In this document: piece after piece, positions 21,911 to 33,690 of the stretch | Position numbering within the stretch: position 1 is the first letter of the stretch | Layout: each line of letters starts with the position of its first letter | Source: Sthenelais limicola | Lineage: Eukaryota > Annelida > Polychaeta > Phyllodocida > Sigalionidae | Assembly: GCA_942159475.1 (NCBI GenBank) | Contig: OW804096.1 | Location: 141,349,442 to 141,413,441 of the forward strand | Length of the DNA stretch: 64,000 nucleotides | Direction of reading: 5' to 3' | Notes under the pieces: model-generated | The model's database searches: none | Seen by the model: only the letters and a program-made list of their open reading frames with translations | Told to the model about the DNA's origin: nothing | Position numbers and translations under genes: made by a program

Positions 21911-22458
21911 AACTGCTTAGTACGGAAAGGATTGTTCATGCAACGGGCCCCAGAACCATCCCCTCTAAGGCGGCGACTCCACTGCTTATAGTTTGCTCTG
22001 TCTTTTAGTCTAGAGGGCATAAAAAGCAAACATATATTAGCGAACATAGAGCGAAACAAGTCCAGTGGAATTGCATAAATAGATGGAACATAGCAAGGGG
22101 CGTAGCCCGAGATCTAGAGTGCGTTAGCCCGAGATCTTCCATGCTCCCGAGGTCTTCTCCCGAGTTTTGTTCCATATTTATTACACCCCATTAATAAATA
22201 AAAAATATAAATAAATAAAATTAAAGAAGTAATATCAGTTTTTGGCGGACCTACTTGTTGCATGCACCAAGGGTGGTATAATTTACATGTTATGCACCAC
22301 CTTGACCAAGTGTGGCATACAATGCTGAAGGTATAGGCAACTACCGCACAGGGGTGTAATAATGCACGTTGTATCAAAATCAAACCCTTGCAACTCTTTG
22401 GGACGTTGCGCTATAACCTGGTGTTTTTTACTTGAGAAAGTGAATCATGAGCTCAGAT
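21911..22458. other. Intergenic, no gene seen
   Basis: No exon. A short duplicated phrase (CCCGAGATCT) occurs at about 22108 and 22128. Confidence 0.35.
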
Positions 22459-22693
22459 GGGTCAGATTTTCAGAAAATGAACAATTGGCAGCTGTACACA
22501 TTTTTTAAATTCTGCTAAAATAGGCTGCAAGTTGGTCAATACACGGTAAATTCGCGTATATTCAGCATTGCATTGATTCTCGAAATCAGTTTGGTTAAGT
22601 TGAACTGTATTTTGAACTTTATTTTCGGCTGAAACTTGGGTTGTTTCAGAGAATTGGTGAAGGTGAATTGTATATTTTCTGGCGACCTCACCC
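22459..22693 (-). mobile_element. M1 element, subfamily A
   Basis: 235 bp; flanks AGAT and AGAC. Confidence 0.9.
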
Positions 22694-22770
22694 AGACACG
22701 AGTGGTCCAGTGGAATCGTGGCTTTACCTTTCCTTCATGGTTGTTGCAGGGTTCAATATCTAACCCACCA
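22694..22770 (+). repeat. tRNA-derived SINE head (possible)
   Basis: TGGTCCAGTGG matches an A box and GGTTCAATATC is near a B box, in tRNA-like spacing. No acceptor stem or anticodon arm is convincing, so it is not called as a tRNA gene. Confidence 0.35.
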
Positions 22771-22822
22771 GGAAGTTGCCTATATATCTCCATCTACAGG
22801 GTTAGCTAGCTACCAGTACAGC

Positions 22823-23056
22823 GGTCAGATTTTCAAAAAATGTACAATTGTCAGCTCTACACATTTAGTAAATTCTGCTAAATAAGACTGGAAAATGGTC
22901 AAAATTAGGTAAATGCGAGTATAATCGGTATTGCATTGATTCTGGGAATCTGTTTGGTTAGGTTGAACTGTATTTTGTACTTTATTTTCGTCTGAAATTT
23001 GGGTTATTTGAGAGGATTGTTGAAGGTGAATTGTACATTTTCTGAAAATCTGACCC
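22823..23056 (-). mobile_element. M1 element, subfamily A
   Basis: 234 bp; the left end lacks one G. Confidence 0.9.
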
Positions 23057-23357
23057 ACAGGCTGAGGTATCGGCAGTAGAGAATGCTTGAGACAATGTCA
23101 AACAATCATACTGACCCGTCCACCAACATACTTATTCCCACAATATCTAGGTGGAAATATCTACAGTAAGTCTTCTAGACTTCTCTAATCTGGACACCTC
23201 ACTAGAATGGATGGTTATAGGCCAATTCAGAAACTAAGACTTACACAGAAGACCAAAGTTTTCACTTCCCGAAATGAGAATGGAAATTGTATGTTATCTT
23301 TAAAGAAGGAAATCTTGTACTAAACATGGCGAATGGCGAGAACAAAGAGGTATAAAA

Positions 23358-23566
23358 GGGTCAGATCTTCTGAAAATGTACAATTGGCCTTCACCAATCC
23401 TCTCAAATTATCTAGATTTAAGACAAAAATGAGCTTCAAAATATTGTTCAATATCAATACAGAATACACTCAGGTATGCCTAATATTTATCAATTTTCGC
23501 TCTAATTTAGCAGAATTCGATAGATGTGTAGAACTGCAGATGGTGCATTCTCAGAAAACCTTATCC
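23358..23566 (+). mobile_element. M1 element, subfamily B, short
   Basis: 209 bp. An internal deletion removes the CATAACCAGACAGATTTATT block; the right end is decayed to ACCTTATCC. Confidence 0.82.
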
Positions 23567-24120
23567 TTATAGTTAATGGACAAGTCAATGTTCAATCTAC
23601 AAAGGTAGCATCAATTTCCTGTAAAATATTCTGTCAGTTTTCTTAGCAAAGGCATCAGTTTCCAAAGATCATTTTCAAACTTCCTTTTAGGATTGAGGAT
23701 ATAAGTTTCTGCGCATATGGAAAATATATTGACAGAATATCGTCATAGAAAGACCACTTTTGTGATAACTCAGAAAAACGTTTAGGTATTACGTAGGAAA
23801 TCCAATGATGAAACTTTTAAGGGATTCCCTCGAGGCAGAACTCCCTTTTGTAGGCAGAGCGTTTTGTAAAGCTTCAGTGATATCTTTTGATACTGATCAG
23901 AGTTTGAGGCCCTAGCTATACAAAAATATTTTAAAATTAGTTGAAGTACTTAAGACCAAGGTTTTATTTAGAGAAACCATTAGCTGGATTGAGATTAGAT
24001 CCTTATGTAAATTTCAAAATGAGAAAGCATTTTTATTGGGACTAGGTTCATTACTTTAATGATCAAAATATTTTTAAATTATGTCATTTCGGTGAAGTCC
24101 TCGTGTCAAAGGGAGCTGAG
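23567..24120. other. Intergenic, no gene seen
   Basis: AT-rich; no recognised element or exon. Confidence 0.4.
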
Positions 24121-24355
24121 GGGTCAGATTTTCAGAAAATGTACAATTCAACTTCGCCAATCTTCTCAAATAACCCAAATTTCAGACGAAAATAAAGTTT
24201 AAAATAAGGTTCAACGTAGCCAAACAAATTGCTAGAATCAATGCAATGCCGAATATACTCAGATTTACCAAGTATTGACCAGATTGCAGCCTAATTTTGC
24301 AGAATTTACTAAATGTGTAGAGCTGCCAATTGTACATTTTCTGAAAATCTGATCC
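24121..24355 (+). mobile_element. M1 element, subfamily A
   Basis: Exactly 235 bp; flanked by exact TGAG duplications, a non-AT target that argues against TA or TTAA specificity. Confidence 0.95.
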
Positions 24356-24936
24356 TGAGGCCTTCCCGCGGTCACCTTATTGGATTATTTCACGATTAAT
24401 TCTGAGACCTTAGGCTTCATAATAGTCGTTGGAGAAATACCAGAAATGGTGGAATTCTTGGAGAAATAAAATGCAATTAATTAACAAAAACCTTAGGCAA
24501 TATGATGCACAGCTTTCCTGGATAATTCACTTAATGATATAATTAAAACAGGTTTTGTATCGTTAAGTTTGGTTATGACTGTATTCTTGTTTTAGTGCTT
24601 ATTTTTTTTAGAGATTATTTATTTGATTAAAAGATTTGTTTCGCTGTTTTTAACGTTTTTCAAAATGCTGTTTGTATCTTTTCACATACTAATCTAAACT
24701 TGCCACATAACCATTTGGGTTTTTTTAAAAGATTATATAACTATATATCACTTACGCCTTGTTCATACCTAATTATATTCATATTAATTATCAAACGACA
24801 CCTATTTATTACATTTATTGTCAATTTTCTTATGCCCTGACTCATGTAAATTCCCGTTAGGAACCAATAAATGTGCCGTTCCCCACCTAATGTTCGGCAT
24901 GTACCTGTATATGAGTGCAGGGCATAATAGATACAT
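24356..24936. other. Intergenic, no gene seen
   Basis: Very AT-rich at 24480-24830; nothing recognised. Confidence 0.4.
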
Positions 24937-25179
24937 TGGTCAGATTTTCAGAAAATGTACGATTGGAAGCTCTACACATTTAGGAAATCCTGCTAAATTT
25001 TGCTGAAAAATGGTGAATACCGGGTGTATCTAAGTAAAATTCTAATCTAATTTGAAATTTGATTTAAAATATCATTATTGTTATGTTATACTGCATTTCG
25101 AAGCTCATTTTTATCATAAATGTCGGTTATTTGATAGGATTGGTGAAGGCGAATTGTACATTTTCTAAAAATCCGACCC
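24937..25179 (-). mobile_element. M1 element, subfamily C
   Basis: 243 bp; ACAT on both sides if the first base is a G-to-T change. Confidence 0.9.
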
Positions 25180-25348
25180 ACATTGTATTCACGCCTGCAT
25201 AACGAGTGCTACGGACATTTAGATAAAGGCCTCGTATTTGATATGCAAGGCAAGCCTAGGTTTTGGCTTGAGTTGACATCTCCTAATGTGCTTGATTCAG
25301 AAAAAAGTGTTCAGGTATACAAGTTCACGCATTGCAGTAGCTAAATAT

Positions 25349-25629
25349 GGGTCAGATTTTCAGAAAATTTCAGGACGGTGTATATTGAATGTAACTGGGT
25401 CAGATTTCCAGAAAATGTACAATTCAACTTCGCCAATCTCCTCAAAGAACCTAAACTTTAGACGAAAATAAAGTCCAAAATTCAGTTCAACCCAACCAAA
25501 CAGATTGCTAGAATCAATTCAATGCTGAATATACTCATGTACCTAGTAATTGCCTAATTGAAGCCTAATTTAGCAGAATGTACTACATGTGTATAGCTGT
25601 CAATGGTAAATTTTCTGAAAATCTGACCC
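25349..25629 (+). mobile_element. M1 element, subfamily A, with a duplicated left end
   Basis: A 21-bp M1 left terminus at 25349 is followed by 27 bp of other sequence and then a complete M1 at 25397-25629. ATAT flanks the composite on both sides, so it may have inserted or formed as one unit. Confidence 0.8.
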
Positions 25630-25649
25630 ATATAATCTTTAGGATCAGT

Positions 25650-25825
25650 TTAGAAATGTATAGATTCACTTAATACACTTGAAATTTGGTATAATTGTCC
25701 ATACGACTAGTAGCATGAGATAATCCCAATATGAGAACATTCCCACAAAGGGACCATGTGAATAAGATACATTGAAGAATATCAATTTTGCGACTTGTGA
25801 CTCATTTTCCTGAAACGCATCACAT
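25650..25825 (+). mobile_element. M2 element, right part
   Basis: Begins near TAATACACTTGAAATTTGGT and ends ATTTTCCTGAAACGCATCAC. The left part is absent. Confidence 0.75.
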
Positions 25826-25927
25826 TTGATATATTACACTATTTTCCAATTGTTTTCTTGCATGCTAAGATAATAGAGCCATAATAAACATACGATGATG
25901 ACTTGATGGGTTCAGATATGAGCATGG

Positions 25928-26162
25928 GGGTCAGATTGTCAGAAAATGCACAATCTACAGTTCTACACATCTATCAAATTCTGCTAAATTAGAGTGAAAA
26001 TTGGTGAATACTAGGTATATCTGAGTATATTCTGTATTGTATTCATTCATTTAATCTGTCTGGTTATGTTGAACTGTATTTTGAATCTGATTTTCTTCTT
26101 AAATGTGGGTTATTTGAGAGGATTGGTGAAGGTCAATTGTACATTTTGTGAAGATCTGACAC
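25928..26162 (-). mobile_element. M1 element, subfamily B
   Basis: 235 bp; ends GGGTCAGATTGTCAG and GAAGATCTGACAC. Confidence 0.9.
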
Positions 26163-26372
26163 ATGGAAGCCTATGGCCATGCGTGGAAGATTGGGAAAGT
26201 TTATATTAGCGTAGATAAGTAGGTGGGTGAGGGTGAGGAGTTGATGGGGAGGTATTAACTCTATGTACAGTATGATGTGGCATTGATCTATGGCCAGGTA
26301 GCCTGGTAGAAACTGAATATATATGGAGGTGCTGAGTTATGGGTCTTCACACCATGTCAGCACCAAAATATA

Positions 26373-26787
26373 TGTGATGGGTTCCAGGAAAATAAGTCAC
26401 AAGTCGCAGAATTGATATTCTTCAATGTATTCTTCAAGTGTTTTTTGACAAGATCTCTTTATTGGAATGTTCTGATTTTTTGGGGGGTTTAGCACTTATG
26501 GTTATATGAATCTATGTACCAAATGTCAGGACATTGAATTAAATGTATCCTTGAGTTTTGAAGGTTTTGTATTGAGTATATTTAGTTACTTTACTGGTAA
26601 TAACCCACCCAGAAAAATTGTAAATGTTTTTTTTAAATAAAAATATCCAACTTGAAATATAGAACTATTTATTAGGTGTCCTAGTGTTTACTATCATTGG
26701 AATCGGCTTGAATTCCTCTTCCAAATATGGTGATATCTCAAAATCCATATTTTGCGACTTATGACACATTTTCCTAAAACGGATCAC
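26373..26787 (-). mobile_element. M2 element, full length
   Basis: 415 bp; left end GTGATGGGTTCCAGGAAAAT, right end TTTTCCTAAAACGGATCAC; flanked by ATAT on both sides. Confidence 0.87.
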
Positions 26788-26841
26788 ATATATTCTACTA
26801 CAATCAGAGGTGATTGGAGCTTTTTATCATCCAATGTATGG

Positions 26842-27320
26842 GGGTGAAGTCATCTGAACAGGTACAATGTGCCTTCACTGATCCTCTCAAATAACCTAAG
26901 TTAAAGACAAAAATGGGCTTTAAATAGATAGAAACTAATGAGAATGTGGTACAAGGGACACCATTGCACTGTTGCAATGTTTTTTTTTTGTGGCCCACAA
27001 GCAGATAGGAGAGTGGGTTACAACAAAAACCAAACATCGAGGACAGTGCAATAGTGTCCTGAGTTCGGCATTCAAATTTAGGTTCTATATTTAATCCCAC
27101 ATTGCTATGCTTACCTTATATGGCTATGTTTACTGGGCACTGGAAGTGGTACCACACGCGTGGAACTGGTGCAAATTACCACACTACTCCCGCCCATACA
27201 AATAGCATGTGGTACATACATCAACGTGGAGTAAAATTCAGTTCAACATAACTGAAGAGATTGTTTGTATTACGGCATTACAAAACATATTCAAACATAC
27301 CTAGTATTTTTTGTTCATCT
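26842..27320 (+). mobile_element. M1-like element split by an insertion
   Basis: The left half (GGGTGAAGTCATCTGAAC, then TCCTCTCAAATAACC) stops at about 26935. The middle (TTCAGTTCAACATAACTG) resumes at about 27232 and fades after CCTAGTATTTTT. Confidence 0.7.
26936..27231. mobile_element. Unidentified 296-bp insertion in M1
   Basis: Sequence absent from all other M1 copies. It contains a poly-T run and GTGGTACC-type motifs; no recognised family. Confidence 0.4.
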
Positions 27321-27957
27321 GAACATATATATATTCTAAGTGACGACTGAAACCAACTCGTTAGTTATTATACATATAATGTATTAAAGAACTAACTTGT
27401 TGATTTCATTGAAGGATTTTTTACATTTTGTACCAGGACTAGATCACTTGTTTTTGACAAAGAGCTACTGTCTTACTGTACCAATATGTTGAAGTAAAAC
27501 TGAAAAATAGATGAACAAAAAAATAAAACAGTGCATTTGAGGAAGCAGTATTTCATAAATAACCATAATTGTTCTGACATTATAAAACTGACTATCACTC
27601 ATCAGGGACTTGCGCTACTTGCCAAATGTTATGCTGTAATGGAGTTGATGCAGAGATAAAATATGAATATTCATGAAGCTACCATTAGCCCTCCTTTATA
27701 TTCTGTCAAGATTGAATAAATCTGGTTATAAATGAATACATAGGGGATGGACCAGGTTTTGGCAATGTGACTAAGGTAGCTTCGCATACTAGGCTTCAAT
27801 GTTGGCAGTGCGAATAACTTGCATGAATACCATTTGTGATGTTTCACAAAAAAGATTATATTTTTCAAATGATGTCCCACAAGAACCCCTATTTGTTAGG
27901 TGTTTGGGGCTGTAAGTTGTATGAATAATTTCAGGACGGTGTATATTGAATGTAACT
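27321..27957. other. Intergenic, no gene seen
   Basis: AT-rich, no element. The last 27 bp before the next M1 also precede the M1 at 25397. Confidence 0.4.
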
Positions 27958-28192
27958 GGGGCAGATTTTCAGAAGATGTACACTTCAACTTCACCAATTT
28001 TCTCAAGTAGCCCAAATTTTAGACGAAAATAAAGTTCAAAGTACAGTTCAACCTAACCAAACAGATTGCTAGAATCAATACAATGCCAAATATACTCGAA
28101 TTTACCTAGTATTGACCAAATAGAAGCTTAATTAGAAAGAATCTACTAAATGTGTACAGCTGCCAATTGTACATTTTCTGAAAATCTGACCC
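27958..28192 (+). mobile_element. M1 element, subfamily A
   Basis: 235 bp; left end GGGGCAGATTTTCAGAAGAT. Confidence 0.9.
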
Positions 28193-28844
28193 ACCTATGC
28201 AAACTTGAGGTTATCTGAAGGAATGTATTTGATTACTTTATACTAGTGATTGTCCATCAACAAATCTCACTAATATAACTACTTTGCCATGCATCAAAGA
28301 ATATAGAAGTAAATTAACGAAAGGACGATGTTAGTACAATAGTAGAGCAAGGCAAGACTGTCCTCTCTTTTAACCTTCACATGAGCTTTTATAGCATAAC
28401 CAAGATTAACCTTCAGCAAGCTAACTTACTGGGCGATCATTCTCAAGCTTTCTCTAAGATAGTTGTATCACCTACAACCCAGTTTCTTGCCCTCTAATGT
28501 CAAAGGTCTCAGAACCCAGAGAGATGATCTATATATTGATGCAGGCCTATACCAAGCAATGCAGCGTGTATCTGAGGTGATCAGTGTGTAAAATCATGTC
28601 CAAATGCATTCATATGATGAATCCATCTATATGTACATAGGTCTTCCTCTCCCAGTCCAAGGTCAAAGGCCACCAGCAACCAATGAAAAATGAGAGTTGA
28701 CAGGGCAGGAAATGGGCGGAGTCTGGGCGTTGAAATGGCTGCCAATCAATCAATGACAGAATTGCAATGACGCCATTTTGTTTCCAGGTTTGTGGCGGGT
28801 TATGAGATCTTGGACATTCCCTACAGAAGGAAGAAATTAGTTAC
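28193..28844. other. Intergenic with promoter-like patch
   Basis: About 28640-28800 contains AACCAATGA, GCCAATCAATC, GGGCGGAG and TGACGCCATTTTG close together, resembling CCAAT, GC-box and CRE/YY1-type sites. No downstream exon was identified. Confidence 0.3.
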
Positions 28845-29312
28845 AGACAAATTAGGATTTTTAAATAACATCATATTTGAAAAGATGAGATTAAGTGGAT
28901 TTCAAATATGTTAACCTTTAGGAAATCAAAAGTGTATGGATGTAAAGTTCATGTTCATGTTTGACTATGCAAATCACTGTAGAGTAATTTTTTTCAAAGA
29001 CAAGAAAAGAAGGTATGCATGGCCTGGTAGTTCTCTATTTGAGAAAACCACGATCTTTATGTTGATGTACCATCAGGTCAAATGAAATAAAGAATTTTCT
29101 AATCAAGAAAGTTATATTTTTGTTCAGATAATTACTAGTAAAGTAGCTAGATGTACTCCATACTTTGACCTTAGGAACACAAGAATATATCTAATACACA
29201 GTCTCTTTGGTACATTGTTCATATGTCTGTACATGCCTGATACCCCACAAAATTTATGAGAACATTTCTCCAAAGAGATCTTACGAGTAAAACACTTTGG
29301 AAAATATCAATG
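28845..29312 (+). mobile_element. M2 element, ends lost, with internal extra sequence
   Basis: The core stretches (CATATTTGAAAAGATGAGAT; AGTAAAGTAGCTAGATGTAC; AAAACACTTTGGAAAATATC) are in order, but the spacing is longer and both terminal repeats are missing. Confidence 0.65.
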
Positions 29313-30037
29313 ACCCAGAAGGTTGTCAATCATTGATTAAGATCGGGCTAAAATGCCTTCCCTATACTAGCAGCTATGATCACAGATGTTACTAATCTGT
29401 GCAAAGTCCTGGGGTGAAGGTGTTGTAAACTAAGATGTGATCTAATTACATTTTCGATTAATGATATGTCAAATTGTCGATAATTAGTAGCTATTTTTCA
29501 ATAAACATTTGTTCAATCAGATCTATGTAGCAGGCAACACTCTAGGATATCCATGATGGACGTAGTGTATTTACATATGAACATTATTTAATTGTCTTGG
29601 TCGTAATGGAAATAGGTGCCGGCTGTGAGTTTTAGCAGCACTAGTTTGTTGACCAGAAGTACTCCCGTAAAAAAAGCACAGCCCCCCCCACAGCCCCCCC
29701 TCCCCCACAGCCCCTCCCCCTCCCCCGTTGCCTACTTGCAAACTTGTAGTTGGCTCAACAACCACTGCGAAGATGCTCCACCGCAGATAATGCATGGTTA
29801 ATGATGGCCAAAGTAGTTTATTTCTCAATGTTCACTCATGGTAATGACTGACATTTTAATCCCTTCCCCGTGGCAACCGCCAAGGTCCCATTGACAACAG
29901 AATAACACTTAAAAAAACAAAATCAAAATAACCGTTAAAAATACCGCTCTCAAAATCATTGACATTTGGAAGATTTCTGCCTCCTCGAAGGAGAGATTTT
30001 ATTTCTGAGTTGTTTTCAAAGCAGAAAATGCGCAGAT
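29313..30037. other. Intergenic with C-rich tract
   Basis: 29680-29725 is a run of CCCCC blocks able to form G-quadruplexes on the minus strand. Reading frames there are low complexity. Confidence 0.5.
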
Positions 30038-30271
30038 GGGTCAGATTTTCAGAAAATGCACACTCTACAGATTCACTAATTCACTAAATTCTGCTTAATT
30101 AGAGTAAGAATTGATAAATACTAGGCATATCTGAGTGTATTCTGTATTGTATTCATTCAATAAATCTATCTGGTTATGTCGAACTGTATTTTTAACCTGA
30201 TTTTCGTCTTAAACTTGTGTCATTTGAGAGGATTAGTGAAGGCCAATTGTACATTTTCTGAGGATTTGACC
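30038..30271 (-). mobile_element. M1 element, subfamily B
   Basis: About 234 bp; flanked by AGAT duplications; the right end is GACCA rather than GACCC. Confidence 0.9.
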
Positions 30272-30462
30272 AAGATAAAACGGTACAGGAAGTATTTGAG
30301 AAGTGTAAAATGTTGAATATAAAAATAGATTCGTGGGGTTTTGCTATCCATGGGAGTCTGTATATGAAATCCATTATCAAGTTAGTCCCTCCATTTGTTC
30401 CGTGACTTGCATCATCTCAAAAAGGGACCTATAGGTCTATGCCAACCTGTAGATTTACTAAT

Positions 30463-30698
30463 GGGTCAGGTTTTCAGAAAATGTACAATTGGCAGCTCTA
30501 CACATTTAGGATTTTTTCCTAAATTAGGCTGAAAAAATGAAGAATACCGGGTATATCTGAGTATATTTGGTATCGCATTGATTTAAAGTATCAGTTCTGT
30601 TATGTTAAACTGCATTTTGAAGCTCATTTTTGTCTTAAATGTGGGTTATTTGAGAGGATTGGTTAAGGTGAATTGTACATTTTCTGAAAATTTGACCC
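30463..30698 (-). mobile_element. M1 element, subfamily C
   Basis: 236 bp; flanked by exact TAAT duplications. Confidence 0.94.
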
Positions 30699-30927
30699 TA
30701 ATACTGTTAACTGGAGAGGTCTTTTAACCTCTATAGTCCAAATGAATATAACCGTAATTTGTTTATTATTCGTGATTTGAGACTTGAGGGTTGGTTTCAT
30801 GATTCGTTCATATTCTCATACAGAAATTAACTTGATTTTAGATTATTTAATGAAGAATAATCCATTTTAACAACAACTAAAATGTACATATTAGAATTTA
30901 ACAGTTACAACAGGCTCATCCAATGAT

Positions 30928-31158
30928 GGGTCAAGTCGCCAAATAATATACAATTTACCTTCACCAATCCTTTCAAATAAACCAAATTTCAGACGAAAAT
31001 AAAGTTCAAAGAAAGTATAACCTAATAAAACGGATTGCTAGAATCATTTCAATGCCGAATATACTCGAATTTACCTACTGACCAATTTAAAGATTAATTT
31101 AGCAGAATTTACTTAAAGTGTAGAGCTGCCAATTGTACATTTTCTGAAAATCTGACCC
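30928..31158 (+). mobile_element. M1 element, subfamily A
   Basis: 231 bp; left end GGGTCAAGTCGCCAAATAAT; flanked by exact TGAT duplications. Confidence 0.92.
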
Positions 31159-31559
31159 TGATGGCTTTCGTTGTGCCTTGGAATCAGATGATGATTAGAA
31201 AACTTCAATGAGGGGTTGGAAATAAATAAGACAAAAATCATTCTACCTGTTGTGTGCTGTTGATTAGGGTGTTTAAAAATATTGAAATACAAATAAATTA
31301 CAATCTACAACTGAGATCTATAGAGAAATATTTATAAAGCATCTGTATTCTTTGGCTCCACTTCCTATGAATTGATAAAAGTTCTTCTCTTGAGTTGAAG
31401 GAGAAGAATAAAAAATGGCGCCCAAAAGCCACCTGCTTACCAAAAGTGATTGATAGAGAATCTTCCACAGTGTTTCACAATGATAAATGATTATAGTAGT
31501 ATAATGTTAACCTTTTCAGAGGTTATTTCATGCTTGGAGCGTCAATTTGATTTAATAAA
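31159..31559. other. Intergenic, no gene seen
   Basis: Nothing recognised apart from a GGCGCCC patch near 31419. Confidence 0.35.
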
Positions 31560-31649
31560 GGAAATAACAAAAATGGTAAAATGTTGTTTTGACATTGGAG
31601 TATGCTGAGTACGGTCTAACCTCAGAACTTCTGAGATCTTATAAGACTG

Positions 31650-31735
31650 GTATATCTAGGGATTGGACGCCTACTGCGCTAATGGCTTTCCGGCCCTGAA
31701 GTAGGCGTCTGAATTGATGGCATTCTGATGGCATT
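31650..31735 (+). repeat. Repeat D copy
   Basis: GATTGGACGCCTACTGC and GAAGTAGGCGTCTGAAT form a hairpin-like pair around GGCTTTCCGGCCC. Other copies are at 32540, 46310 and 57440. Confidence 0.65.
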
Positions 31736-31740
31736 TTGAG

Positions 31741-31985
31741 GGGTCAGATTTTCCAAAAATGCACAATATATAGTTCTACACATCTATCATATTCTGCTAA
31801 ATTAGAGTGAAAATTGATAAATACTAGGTATATCTCAGTGCATTCTGTATTGTGCTCATTCAATAAATCTGTCTATTATAGTCTGATTATGTTGAACTGT
31901 ATTCTGAACCTGGTTTTTGTCTTGAATTTAGGTTATTTGAGAGAATTGGTGAAGGCCAAGTGTACGCTTTCTGGAGATCTGACCC
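31741..31985 (-). mobile_element. M1 element, subfamily B
   Basis: 245 bp, inserted within or beside repeat D. No clean flanking duplication. Confidence 0.88.
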
Positions 31986-32238
31986 AAGAAATAACAAAAC
32001 ATGGGAAAATGTTGTTTTGACATTGGAGGATGCTGAGCACAGTCTAGCCGGGGAATCTCTCAGATCAGATTTTGTATTTAACATATTTATACAGCCATTA
32101 GTGATAAGGATAAACAAGGCTCATGATTTTCCGCCAGGGGCTGTTAAGTGCAGTGCTATTACTATGGAAGGGAAGGAGCGGCGCATGAGTAATAGTAATT
32201 AGGGTAAGGGGAAAGATGATAATTGTTAATCTACATAA

Positions 32239-32473
32239 GGGTCAGATTTTCAGAAAATGTACAATTCACGTTAACCAATCCTCTCAAATAACCCAAATTT
32301 CTGACGAAAATAAAGTTCAAAATACAGTTCAACCTAACCAAACAGATTGTTAGAATCAATGCAATGCCAAATATACTCAGTTTTACCTAGTATTGACCAA
32401 ATTGCAGCCTAATTTAGCAGAATTTACTAAATGTGTAGAGCTGCCAATTGAACATTTTCTGAAAATCTGACCC
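32239..32473 (+). mobile_element. M1 element, subfamily A
   Basis: Exactly 235 bp; flanked by exact ATAA duplications. Confidence 0.95.
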
Positions 32474-32539
32474 ATAAATAGGATCAATTATTCTGTCCAT
32501 CTGTAGCAGTGGGTTTTAACCGTTTGGCATATTGCAAAA

Positions 32540-32640
32540 AGACTACTGCACTAATGGCTTTCCGGACCCTGGAGTAGGCGTCCTAATGCATGGCATTCTA
32601 ATGGCATTTTGCGGTTTGGAGTCTTTCTCAAGTCTAAGCC
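32540..32640 (+). repeat. Repeat D copy
   Basis: GACTACTGCACTAATGGC, GGAGTAGGCGTCCTAATG and ATTTTGCGGTTTGGAG occur in the same order as in the other copies. Confidence 0.65.
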
Positions 32641-32794
32641 TAGAAGAAGCTTTTCTCTCACTGCACTCATCAACAACTTAAAGGAAAGAAAGAAGTTATT
32701 CTCAGTCATTTTATGTTTGCATTTATCATACAAATTTAATGATTCAGGGTCGTGATTATAACTCTCCAGTTCAGTCAGTTCAACAAAAGTTCAT

Positions 32795-33000
32795 ATGTCC
32801 CCGGAAAACGAGTCGAAATTCGCAAATGATCTCTTGCTAAGAATGTTTTACTTTGGGTGTCTCTCGCGTTGTAATTAGCATGAATACATGTACCGAATTT
32901 CACGTCTGTATATCAAATATATATCCATGCATGTCTGAAGTCATCCTGATGAGTATATTTAACTACTTTACTTTAATCGTCAAGAAATATGGGTAACCTG
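32795..33000 (-). mobile_element. M2 element, left part, diverged
   Basis: CCCCGGAAAACGAGTCGAAA at the left and GAGTATATTTAACTACTTTA inside match the reverse consensus. The other end is missing. Confidence 0.6.
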
Positions 33001-33189
33001 TTTATCATGCATACAATATAGTCAGATTAAGTAAACACAACACAAGTAGAAACAGAGTCTGGGGTCTGTTGCATAAGCTTAGGAAAGGGAATTTAGTGTT
33101 TGAATTCCTTCATATGTAGCAAGAAGAAACATTTAGAAGTTCCCAGCCGGTAGGATTAGCGCACACACTAACTGTTGGTTTAGGAGCTA

Positions 33190-33275
33190 GTATTGGTATT
33201 CATCAGCCCGATTTAGCGAAATTTCACTAAATGTGTAGAACTGCTGATTATAGACATTTGATGGCAACCTGACCC
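33190..33275 (+). mobile_element. M1 right-end fragment
   Basis: CACTAAATGTGTAGAACTGC then a decayed terminus ending in GACCC. Confidence 0.6.
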
Positions 33276-33690
33276 ATAATGGACACATAAGTATCCTACT
33301 GAATGGCTGGCACAACACTCCCTTTTGTGTTTAGAATAAACAAGAGTAGCTATAGCTCTGAATTAGATTTCATACATTTTATAGGACTATACTTTTTACT
33401 TTCAGTTTCAACTGATTCTAATAAGGAACATTACATGTACTTTCTTGGGAAATGCGGTCTCCTAAGGTCACCAAATTATTGGTGATTATTGACCTTAAAA
33501 AATATCAAATAACATAAAATCAAATCAATACATATCACTCACATTATCTGTATTAACAATGGATTCATGAGCCCTAACCATCAATCTTATATCAGCATTA
33601 TTCGCCAATTATGTAAATAAAAATATCCAACAAAATAATTCCCAAGAATTCACAATAATCCCACACTCCCTATAGCACAACGTGGACAAT
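33276..33690. other. Intergenic, no gene seen
   Basis: AT-rich; nothing recognised. Confidence 0.4.

Larger units (their letters stand above)
31560..32060 (+). repeat. Local duplication split by M1
   Basis: AAATGTTGTTTTGACATTGG and the following 45 bp occur at about 31579 and again at about 32009, on either side of the M1 at 31741. Confidence 0.65.

Noticed and set aside
22694..22770. A possible tRNA gene with A and B boxes
   Set aside because: No acceptor stem or anticodon arm closes around the boxes. It was kept only as a possible SINE head.
29571..29828. Overlapping frames over a C-rich tract
   Set aside because: Both strands are open because of simple sequence; no coding signature.
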